Shown in pieces: positions 7,037 through 12,511 of a stretch of 12,511 nucleotides of DNA. The translations under genes and the position numbers were made by a program. This DNA comes from an uncultured Novosphingobium sp. (GTDB lineage: Bacteria > Pseudomonadota > Alphaproteobacteria > Sphingomonadales > Sphingomonadaceae): contig CAMPIM010000105.1 of the NCBI GenBank assembly GCA_946886365.1, positions 1 through 12,511 of the forward strand. Direction: 5' to 3'. The number at the start of each line of letters is the position of its first letter. Positions within the stretch are counted from its first letter, which is position 1. A model generated the notes under the pieces. The model was not told the DNA's origin and did not search any database. It saw only the letters and a list, made by a program, of their open reading frames with translations.

Positions 7037-8044
7037 GTGTCGACACTATCAAAAATTGTGCCTTTTGGTTCTGGCAGCCGGATCGTGGAAACCGCCTGTA
7101 GAACCTTGTCCGTCGCTTCCCAGGGATTGAACGCGCTGGAGGCGAAATTCTCCGATCGTGATTTCGCCGCGATATTCCTTCGCGTCGCTGGCATGATCAT
7201 GAGCGCGCGTGGGCGCCTGATCGTCACCGGCATGGGGAAAAGCGGCATCGTCGCGCGCAAGATGACGGCGACCCTGACCTCGACCGGCACGCCCGCGCTC
7301 TTCATGCACCCGGCCGATGCGGGTCATGGCGACCTTGGCATGGTGACGCCTGACGACATCGTGCTGATGCTGTCCCATTCGGGCGAATCCAACGAACTTG
7401 GCCCCATCATCCAATATTGCAAGCGGTTCGGCATTCCGCTGCTCGGCCTCACGGCGCGTGCAGACAGCACCGTCGCCAGCGCTTCCGACGTCTGCGTGCT
7501 GTTGCCCGCGGTTCGGGAAGCCTGCCCCAACGAACTGGCGCCCACCACCTCCACCACGGTCCAGATGGCCTTTGGCGACGCGCTGGCCATCGCGCTCATG
7601 GAAATGCGCGGCTTTTCGGCCGATGACTTCCACAAATTCCATCCCAATGGCCGCCTCGGCGCACAGTTGCTGAAGGTTCGCGATCTGATGGCCGCCGGTG
7701 ACAATGTTCCCCGCGTGGCCGAAGATGCGTCGTTGCTCGACGCCACCATCGAAATGACGCGCGCGCGCCTGGGCGGCACGGCGGTCGTCAACAGCGCTGG
7801 CGAACTGATCGGCGCCTTCACCGACGGGGACTTGCGGCGGACCCTCACCGATACGCGGCAACTGACCGAAACCGTCGGCCAGTTCATGACCGTGCCGCCC
7901 CTGTCCGTGGGGCCTGACGATCTGGCCTCCGAAGCACTGCGCCTGATGCACATGCACAACATCACGCTGCTCTTCGTCTGCGAAGGCGGGCGGCTCGCGG
8001 GTGCCGTCCATATGCACGATCTGCTGCACGCCGGGGTCGCCTGA
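7037..8044 (+). CDS. kpsF: KpsF/GutQ-family D-arabinose 5-phosphate isomerase
   Basis: This enzyme converts ribulose 5-phosphate to arabinose 5-phosphate, the entry step of Kdo synthesis, in the cytoplasm. From the preferred GTG at 7037 it is 335 residues, close to E. coli KdsD (328). An N-terminal SIS domain carries GMGKSG (65-70, Lys68), HPADAGHGDLG (91-101), LSHSGESNE (112-120), ACPNELAPTTSTT (162-174) and FHPNGRLG (201-208); two CBS repeats follow (about 217-335) with FTDGDLRR (261-268) and the terminal HMHDLLHAGV. Start choice: AAAAGGG (7023-7029) lies seven bases before GTG 7037. An in-frame ATG at 6968, with GGAG at 6957-6960, is the alternative and would add 23 residues with no family resemblance. 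It leads a tight operon whose next gene, kdsB, overlaps its stop codon by four bases. Confidence 0.92.
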   Translation: MSTLSKIVPFGSGSRIVETACRTLSVASQGLNALEAKFSDRDFAAIFLRVAGMIMSARGRLIVTGMGKSGIVARKMTATLTSTGTPALFMHPADAGHGDLGMVTPDDIVLMLSHSGESNELGPIIQYCKRFGIPLLGLTARADSTVASASDVCVLLPAVREACPNELAPTTSTTVQMAFGDALAIALMEMRGFSADDFHKFHPNGRLGAQLLKVRDLMAAGDNVPRVAEDASLLDATIEMTRARLGGTAVVNSAGELIGAFTDGDLRRTLTDTRQLTETVGQFMTVPPLSVGPDDLASEALRLMHMHNITLLFVCEGGRLAGAVHMHDLLHAGVA

Positions 8045-8847
8045 ACAGTCTGATCGTCATTCCGGCGCGGGCGGGCTCGTCCCGTTTACCGCGTAAGCCC
8101 CTGCGCCTGATCGCCGGGCGCACGCTGCTGCACCGGACCATCGCCATGGCCCGCGCCGCTATCTCGGGCATCGCGGACGCGGAATTGGTGGTGGCGACCG
8201 ACGACAGCGAAATCGCCGATCACGCCAATGCCGCAGGCTGCGCGGCGGTCATGACGGACAGCGCCATCGCGACCGGCTCCGGCCGCGCGCTAGCCGCCGC
8301 GCTCCAGCGCCCAGCTCCCCCGCGCTTCATCGTCAACCTGCAAGGCGACTCACCCTTCCAGCCACAGGGCGCCCTGCGCGCCGTCATCGCCGCGCTGCAC
8401 GCAGGCGCTGAGGTCGCGACCCCCGTCATCGCCCTTGACTGGCAGGCGCTCGACGCCCTGCGCGATCACAAGCTCCGCTCGCCCTTCAGCGGCACCACCT
8501 GCGCCCGCGCACCCGATAGCCGCGCCCTCTGGTTCTCAAAAACCATCATCCCCGCCATCCGCGACGAACAGGCCCTGCGCGCCACTCAGCCGATCTCGCC
8601 CGTCTGGCGCCATGTCGGCCTCTACGGCTACACGCTCGAAGCCCTGACCCGCTTCGAGGCTGCACCCCCGACCACGCTTGAACAGCTGGAGGGCTTGGAA
8701 CAGCTCCGCCTCCTCGAACTTGGCATCCCGGTCACCACCGTCGCGGTCGATCCGCCCATCTTCGACAGCTCCGGCATAGACACAGAGGCCGACATCCAGC
8801 GCGTAGAGGCCCTCATCGCCACCCATGGCGACCCCACGCCCGCCTGA
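8041..8847 (+). CDS. kdsB: CMP-Kdo synthetase-like nucleotidyltransferase, CTG start
   Basis: The enzyme activates Kdo with CTP to CMP-Kdo. The first ATG (8146) would remove the CTP-binding N-terminus, yet in the same frame the DNA just after kpsF encodes NSLIVIPARAGSSRLPRKPL (residues 2-21), the signature P-A-R-x-x-S-x-R-L-P-x-K-P-L of this family. The only fitting initiator is CTG 8041, whose CTGA overlaps the kpsF stop; a GGGG at 8033-8036 lies four bases upstream. CTG 8050 is a less likely alternative. The result is 268 residues (E. coli 248). Further motifs are VNLQGDSP (98-105), LWFSKTIIP (163-171), WRHVGLYGY (189-197), LEQLEGLEQLR (213-223) and GIDTEADIQRV (245-255). Departures from E. 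coli are QGDSP for QGDEP, TGSGR for SGTER, and loss of the KVV segment, so specificity for a Kdo relative is possible. Confidence 0.85.
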   Translation: MNSLIVIPARAGSSRLPRKPLRLIAGRTLLHRTIAMARAAISGIADAELVVATDDSEIADHANAAGCAAVMTDSAIATGSGRALAAALQRPAPPRFIVNLQGDSPFQPQGALRAVIAALHAGAEVATPVIALDWQALDALRDHKLRSPFSGTTCARAPDSRALWFSKTIIPAIRDEQALRATQPISPVWRHVGLYGYTLEALTRFEAAPPTTLEQLEGLEQLRLLELGIPVTTVAVDPPIFDSSGIDTEADIQRVEALIATHGDPTPA

Positions 8848-8851
8848 CCTC

Positions 8852-9442
8852 ATGCGCCGCATCTTCATCATCCGCCACGGCAACACCTTCGAAAGCGGCA
8901 CCACCGCCTGCCGCATCGGCGCGGGTACGGACTTGCCCCTCGTCGAAAGCGGCCGCGCCCAGGCCGACCGCCTCGGCCAATGGTTCGCCGCGCAAGGTCT
9001 CGCCCCCTGCCACATCCACAGCGGCCCTCTCAGCCGCGCCCGCGAGACCGCAAGTTGCATCGCCGCCGCGCTCAACCAGCCCGTCACCGGCACGCTCCCC
9101 TGGCTAGACGAAATCGACCACGGCCCCGACGAAGGCCGCCCCGAAGCCGAAGTCCTCGCCCGCATCGGTGGGCAGGCGCTCGCCCAATGGGACGAACAAG
9201 CCATCCCGCCCCCCGGCTGGATCGTGAATGCGCCATCCCGCATTGCCGCCTGGCAAAGCTATTTCGCGAAAAGCGGGGAGGGCACGGACCTGCTCGTCAC
9301 CAGCAACGGCGCCGCCCGCTTCGCCCTGCTCGCCCTCGGCCTCTCACCCGCCTCGCTCAAGCTGCGCACCGGAGCCTATGGCGAGTTGACCGTCGCGCCT
9401 GACGGCGCCGTTACCCTCTGCAACTGGGACCAACGGCCCTAA
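8852..9442 (+). CDS. Histidine phosphatase (PGAM-like) family protein, second His replaced
   Basis: This 196-residue protein of the phosphoglycerate-mutase-like histidine phosphatase superfamily begins with IIRHGNT (6-12), where His9 would be the phospho-accepting residue. SGPLSRARETA (57-67) gives the phosphate-binding arginine and LDEIDHGPDEG (85-95) the acidic residue. The usual C-terminal VSHGG motif reads VTSNGAAR (149-156), so Asn152 stands where the second catalytic His is expected. I use ATG 8852, four bases after the kdsB stop, because it starts right at the conserved strand; ATG 8825 would overlap kdsB and add nine unconserved residues. Neither start has a clear ribosome binding site, suggesting coupling to kdsB. 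Its place behind kpsF and kdsB makes a sugar-phosphate substrate attractive, possibly the Kdo-8-phosphate step done by KdsC elsewhere, but that is speculation. Confidence 0.85.
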   Translation: MRRIFIIRHGNTFESGTTACRIGAGTDLPLVESGRAQADRLGQWFAAQGLAPCHIHSGPLSRARETASCIAAALNQPVTGTLPWLDEIDHGPDEGRPEAEVLARIGGQALAQWDEQAIPPPGWIVNAPSRIAAWQSYFAKSGEGTDLLVTSNGAARFALLALGLSPASLKLRTGAYGELTVAPDGAVTLCNWDQRP

Positions 9443-9469
9443 ACGTCATCACAACCCAAAAAGCCTCTC

Positions 9470-9509
9470 CCCTTCAGGTGCAAACGAGGCACGTGACTCG
9501 TTTGAAGGG
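9470..9509. terminator. Stem-loop between convergent transcription units
   Basis: CAAACGAG (9481-9488) pairs perfectly with CTCGTTTG (9497-9504) around an 8-base loop containing CACGTG. An outer stem, CCCTT (9470-9474) with AAGGG (9505-9509), extends it across a one-sided 6-base bulge. It stands between the ends of two facing genes. There is no U-run on the plus side; on the minus strand a T5 run (plus 9458-9462) follows about eight bases after the structure. It may act as a bidirectional terminator, more convincingly for the minus-strand gene. Confidence 0.45.
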
Positions 9510-9561
9510 TTGGGGCGGGCGCTCTCCCCGGATTCCGATTGCTCCTGTCAAACCACGCCGC

Positions 9562-10378
9562 TCACCCCACGGGCGTTGAGCTGGCCGTCACAGGTTGCAG
9601 CACGGCAGGCTTCGCCTCGGGCGCTGCAACAGATTTGTCCGCCGCCGCTTCCGGAGCCGCAGCCTGCGCCTTCAGGCTCGCCGCCGCATTTTGCAAAGCG
9701 ACCGCCGCCGCTTCCAGCGCTGCCGCCGCGGAATTTGATTGCCCCGCCGGTTCCCCAGTCTTCGCGACGGTCACTCCCGCAGCCGTGATCGCCTCATGCG
9801 GAGCATCGACCTGCCCCGTCCCTCCAGCTTCCGCCGCACCCACCGCCGGAGCCTCTCCCGCTGCCGGGGTTGCCACTGCCGCCGTCACCACCGGCTGCGC
9901 CTCACACACCGCATCAATCCCCAGCGCGCTTTCGGAAAAGTTCGTCGCCAGCTGCGGCAGTTCCCGGTCCTGCGCCTCGGTCGCCAAAGTCAGCAGCGTC
10001 TCGGTCATCGGGCAATAGCTTCCGGCCTGCACCAGTCCGGAATGGCTGTTGCCCAGTTTCGTGTTGAACTGCTCATAGGCGCGCTGCCCTTCGGCGATGC
10101 CGTTCACCCGCATGAAGCGCGTCTTCAGCACATTATTATAACTGCTCAGCAGCCCGATCTTCTTATCGACAAAGGCGGAATATTTCGCCTCTATCTCCTT
10201 TGTTCACCCCCTTGCACCGCAGAGCGCCCAGCATCAGCATCACGTGCAGATCCCGGACTTTAGCCGCTTCAATCTCATAGGGTTGCCAGCACGGGCCGGG
10301 GGTGGAGGCGGCTATTTGGCCGGAAGAAAGCGCAACGAAACCACAGGCGGCAACCGCCGCCATCTGCAACCGTGACAT
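9562..10378 (-). pseudogene. Secreted cysteine-containing hypothetical protein, frameshifted
   Basis: Two overlapping minus-strand frames make one protein. The first (from ATG 10378) gives MSRLQMAAVAACGFVAL with a signal peptide, then CWQPYEIEAAKVRDLHVML and LRCKGVN. The second resumes with EIEAKYSAFVDKKIGLLSSY, then VLKTRFMRVNGIAEGQRAYEQF and a segment with SYC and a later VCE. A one-base shift near plus 10195-10206 joins them: reading CAAGG instead of CAAAGG restores one frame. The second frame has a TGA at 10206-10204, so the break is just after it. The intact product would be about 270 residues with four conserved-looking cysteines and a long Ala/Pro-rich tail (roughly the last 110 residues). 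I recognise it only as a sphingomonad-type secreted protein of unknown role. It follows lptA by 148 bp. A sequencing error, a recent inactivation or +1 recoding are all possible. Confidence 0.75.
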
Positions 10379-10525
10379 GATGGACCTCGCAGAATCGAAA
10401 GAGGCGACCCGCTGATCCCGATGATAGCATTTTGCCCCAAAAATGCCATATTTATTAATGGACATAAGCCAGCCCAGCGCCCGAAAAGCACCCCGCCACG
10501 CCCGCATTCAGCGCTGCTAAAAGCG

Positions 10526-11071
10526 TCAGTTCTTCCGCTGCGGCACGGTGAAGGTGCCCGAAACCCGGCCCCCCGATCCGCCCGAAACCCCCGGCACGCC
10601 GCCCGAAGCGCGTCCGTCCACAGTCGACCGCCCGCTGGTAAGGTCAATCACCAACCGCCCACCCGTCAGCCGGTTACTCCCCTGCGTCAACGTCACATTG
10701 CCCAGCATCGTGATCAGGCGGCTGTTAAGGTCATAGATCGCCACATTGCCGCGCGCCGTCTCGTTCCCCTTGGTCACGACGACATTGCCCGAAGCGTCGA
10801 TCCGGTCGACCTCCACGCCATTCCCGCCCGTACCATTGCGGTAAGCGACGGTCATCCGCGCGGCGTTCAAAGTCATGCCCGCCTGCGTCACCTGGACATT
10901 GCCGGAAACGACCACCCGGTCGGCGCGGTCCTGCACCTCGATCCGGTCGGCGGTGAAGTTCACCGGCGCGTTGCTGTCGTGATTCTTCAGCACCTGCGCC
11001 CCGGCGCCCGCGAAAACCATCGCCGCGCCCATGGCGCCAGCGCTCGACAGCAGGATCAGCGATCTTTTCAT
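10526..11071 (-). CDS. lptA: Periplasmic glycolipid-bridge protein LptA (OstA-like)
   Basis: LptA forms the beta-jellyroll bridge that passes LPS or a related glycolipid from LptC across the periplasm to LptD. This 181-residue product has a signal peptide (MKRSLILLSSAGAMGAAMVF, cleavage after AGAGA near residue 25) and OstA-type repeats: ADRIEVQDRADRVVVSGNV (41-59), IDASGNVVVTKGNETARGNV (91-110) and NRLTGGRLVIDLTSGRSTVD (133-152). The C-terminus is glycine-rich (157-172). The lptC stop overlaps its start region: TGATG for ATG 11071, or a GTG at 11074. AAAGGG lies eight bases before the ATG and five before the GTG, so either is usable. The usual partner lptB does not follow in this window. In an LPS-lacking sphingomonad the cargo would be another glycolipid (inference). 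Confidence 0.93.
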   Translation of the reverse strand: MKRSLILLSSAGAMGAAMVFAGAGAQVLKNHDSNAPVNFTADRIEVQDRADRVVVSGNVQVTQAGMTLNAARMTVAYRNGTGGNGVEVDRIDASGNVVVTKGNETARGNVAIYDLNSRLITMLGNVTLTQGSNRLTGGRLVIDLTSGRSTVDGRASGGVPGVSGGSGGRVSGTFTVPQRKN

Positions 11072-11718
11072 CACTTTTGCCCTTTGATGCCATTTTGTTC
11101 GATGCGCAAGCTCGCCCTGCCATTGAGCGTAACCGTCCGCGCATTCAGGTCGGCATCCAGATGGTCGCCGCTGAACGTGCCGATGGGTATTCGGCCATCG
11201 ACGCGCCCCGCGCTGCGCATGCGCCGGGTCTTGAGGTCGATGCCCACGTCCCGCGTCGTCAGCCTGTATCCGCCCGCCGCCTCGAACTGCACCGGCCCGT
11301 CCACCGCGACGCGCTCCTTGTCCATGTCATAGCGCCCCTTGCGCGCGTTCAGCACGGCCGGCCCTTCGGACAGCAGGATGCGTGCCGACATGTCATTGAG
11401 GTCAACGATCGGCTCACGGGAGCTTTTCTGCACTGCGCTTCCCGCGCGCAACGAAAAGGGCTGCCCCTTGCTGTCCTCGCCCCGGTACAGCGCCTCGCTC
11501 ACCCGCATGCGCTCCTTCGCCACCTCGACCTTGTTCTTGTCGAGTACGAAGCTCACCTTGTCCCCGCCGGTAAAGGGCGCCATCACCAGCAACGCCGCCA
11601 GCACGCCCACCAGCACCGGCAACCAGTTTTTCAGCCGCGCGACCAGCCTGTCATGGCTGCCGCCCGGACGCGCCCAATGGCGCCTGACATGACGTTGCTG
11701 ATCGGCCTGTATGGACAT
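11071..11718 (-). CDS. lptC: Inner-membrane bitopic protein LptC
   Basis: LptC is anchored in the inner membrane by one helix and hands glycolipid from the LptB2FG transporter to LptA. The 215-residue product has a basic cytoplasmic N-terminus, one transmembrane helix (about 31-49, NWLPVLVGVLAALLVMAPF), and a periplasmic beta-rich LptC domain (about 55-205) including ARKGRYDMDKERVAVDGPVQ (125-144) and VDGRIPIGTFSGDHLDADL (173-191). It begins 21 bp after the nrnC stop and its TGA overlaps the lptA start, so the three genes probably form one transcript. Sequence identity among LptC proteins is low, so the call rests on topology, domain pattern and the adjacent lptA. Confidence 0.9.
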   Translation of the reverse strand: MSIQADQQRHVRRHWARPGGSHDRLVARLKNWLPVLVGVLAALLVMAPFTGGDKVSFVLDKNKVEVAKERMRVSEALYRGEDSKGQPFSLRAGSAVQKSSREPIVDLNDMSARILLSEGPAVLNARKGRYDMDKERVAVDGPVQFEAAGGYRLTTRDVGIDLKTRRMRSAGRVDGRIPIGTFSGDHLDADLNARTVTLNGRASLRIEQNGIKGQK

Positions 11719-11739
11719 GGGAAAGCGCTTCTAGGTCCC

Positions 11740-12357
11740 TTACATATGCGCGAAAATGTCGATCTCCGGCCATCCCGCCAGGTCCAGCTCGGCCCGGTGA
11801 GGAAGGAAATCGAAACAGGCCTGCGCCAGTTCCATCCGCCCTTCGCGGATCAATCGCTTGTCGAGTTCGGCCTTCAGCGCATGTAGATACCGCACGTCCG
11901 ACGCCGCATAATCCTTCTGCGCGTCCGACAGGGTGGGGGATCCCCAATCGCTCGATTGCTGCTGCTTGCTGATTTCCTGCCCCAGCAATTCGCGCACCAG
12001 TTCCTTCAACCCATGGCGGTCGGTATAGGTACGGATCAGGCGCGAAGCGATCTTGGTGCAATAGACGGGCGCTGCCACCACGCCCAGATAATGTTTGATC
12101 GCCGCGATGTCGAAACGCCCGAAATGATACAGCTTCAATCGTGCCGGATCGGCCAGTACTGCGCGCAGGTTCGGCGCGGCATAATCGCTGCCCGGCATGA
12201 ATCGCACCAGATGCTCGTCGCCCTTGCCATCGCTGATCTGCACGACGCACAGGCGATCGCGCGGCGTGATAAGGCCCATGGTTTCGGTATCGACGGCGAC
12301 GGGGCCGGGGGCAAGGACGTCTGCGGGCAGGTCCTCTTCGTGGAAATATACTGTCAT
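11740..12357 (-). CDS. nrnC: NrnC-type DEDDy 3'-5' exoribonuclease (RNase D-like)
   Basis: This 205-residue DEDDy exonuclease would often be labelled ribonuclease D, but it lacks the HRDC domains of the 375-residue E. coli enzyme and matches the short alphaproteobacterial NrnC type (first described in Bartonella), which degrades 2-5-nt RNAs and pGpG. The catalytic set is complete: DTE (Asp23, Glu25), HFGRFD (78-83, Asp83), and YAASD (150-154, Tyr150, Asp154). NrnC-like stretches are CTKIASRLIRTYTDRHGLKE (100-119), SKQQQSSDW (130-138) and the C-terminal ACFDFLPHRAELDLAGWPEI (180-199). GAGGGG lies about five bases before ATG 12357. It heads the nrnC-lptC-lptA gene set. Substrate preference is known for the family, not shown here. 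Confidence 0.93.
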   Translation of the reverse strand: MTVYFHEEDLPADVLAPGPVAVDTETMGLITPRDRLCVVQISDGKGDEHLVRFMPGSDYAAPNLRAVLADPARLKLYHFGRFDIAAIKHYLGVVAAPVYCTKIASRLIRTYTDRHGLKELVRELLGQEISKQQQSSDWGSPTLSDAQKDYAASDVRYLHALKAELDKRLIREGRMELAQACFDFLPHRAELDLAGWPEIDIFAHM

Positions 12358-12511
12358 CCAACCCCTCTATGGCGAAAGCGGCGGCAACTCAATCGACGCT
12401 TTTTCGGCGCTGCCAAAATGCCCCACGCTGGTTCATTCGGGCAAATGTGGCGGCAATCGGGCTAAAATCATTCGCGTGGGCGGGAAAAGTTGATATAGTG
12501 ATTCTCAAACC
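12358..12511. promoter_or_regulatory. Upstream region of nrnC
   Basis: These bases precede nrnC and must contain its promoter unless a further gene lies upstream in the same transcript. I see the nrnC ribosome binding site (GAGGGG, plus 12364-12369) and an AT-richer stretch at 12485-12507, but no convincing -35/-10 pair and no gene. The plus-strand frames through here look like noise. Confidence 0.3.

Noticed and set aside
7049..8029. 326-codon minus-strand open frame opposite kpsF
   Set aside because: The kpsF SIS and CBS motifs fix the coding strand; the antisense product is His/Gly-rich and resembles nothing.
8146..8847. kdsB starting at ATG 8146
   Set aside because: This start would delete the CTP-binding motif that is encoded in frame just upstream, so it is almost certainly a truncated call.
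10427..10446. GCATTTT/AAAATGC inverted repeat as a terminator for lptA
   Set aside because: The 7-bp stem is AT-rich, lies 80 bases past the lptA stop and closer to the next gene, and has no following T-run; it fits an upstream regulatory or promoter region better, without enough support to call.
10421..11886. Long plus-strand frames opposite lptA and lptC
   Set aside because: LptA and LptC are recognised on the minus strand with signal peptide or transmembrane helix and overlapping stop/start; the plus frames have no motif or binding site.

Overview
This window looks like chromosomal DNA from a GC-rich alphaproteobacterium, most likely a member of the Sphingomonadales (Sphingobium/Sphingomonas/Novosphingobium type). 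That placement rests on protein style (NrnC-lptC-lptA order, a DUF962 protein, a JmjC/cupin-like protein paired with a CelD-type acetyltransferase, a class A-like serine hydrolase with a long insert) and on palindromic intergenic repeats. It is inferred from family resemblance; no marker gene is present. I see no tRNA, rRNA, CRISPR array, phage or transposase gene.

Layout. Bases 1-287 carry no gene but hold a G-rich run, nested inverted repeats and a paired REP-like palindrome. Next come ung (minus strand) and, divergently, a plus-strand run: a secreted class A beta-lactamase-like protein, a DUF962/Mpo1-like membrane protein and a CelD/BioF2-type acetyltransferase. This run collides tail to tail, with a 23-bp overlap, with a minus-strand pair: a second CelD-type acetyltransferase translationally coupled (ATGA) to a JmjC/cupin-like Fe(II) oxygenase. 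A divergent intergenic region leads into a plus-strand surface-sugar block: a UDP-glucuronate 4-epimerase-like enzyme, then a tight kpsF-kdsB-phosphatase operon. Converging on that from the right is the minus-strand group nrnC - lptC - lptA - secreted cysteine-containing protein, the last of which is frameshifted here.

Function. The centre of the window is cell-envelope biology. KpsF (arabinose-5-phosphate isomerase) and KdsB (CMP-Kdo synthetase) are the first and last steps of CMP-Kdo supply. The epimerase makes or uses UDP-uronic acids for polysaccharide. LptC/LptA form a periplasmic glycolipid bridge. Sphingomonads are known for replacing LPS with glycosphingolipids, so Kdo here may serve a capsule linker rather than lipid A, and the Lpt proteins may carry a different lipid; both are inferences.

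Points that deserve attention: (a) kdsB can only be complete if it starts at a CTG overlapping the kpsF stop, because the first ATG lies 35 codons inside the CTP-binding domain; (b) the phosphatase of the same operon has Asn where the second catalytic His of its family is expected; (c) the gene after lptA is broken by a one-base shift; (d) the 'RNase D' is the short NrnC type; (e) the beta-lactamase-like protein has no recognisable Glu166; (f) a 14-codon leader ORF is coupled to the epimerase start.
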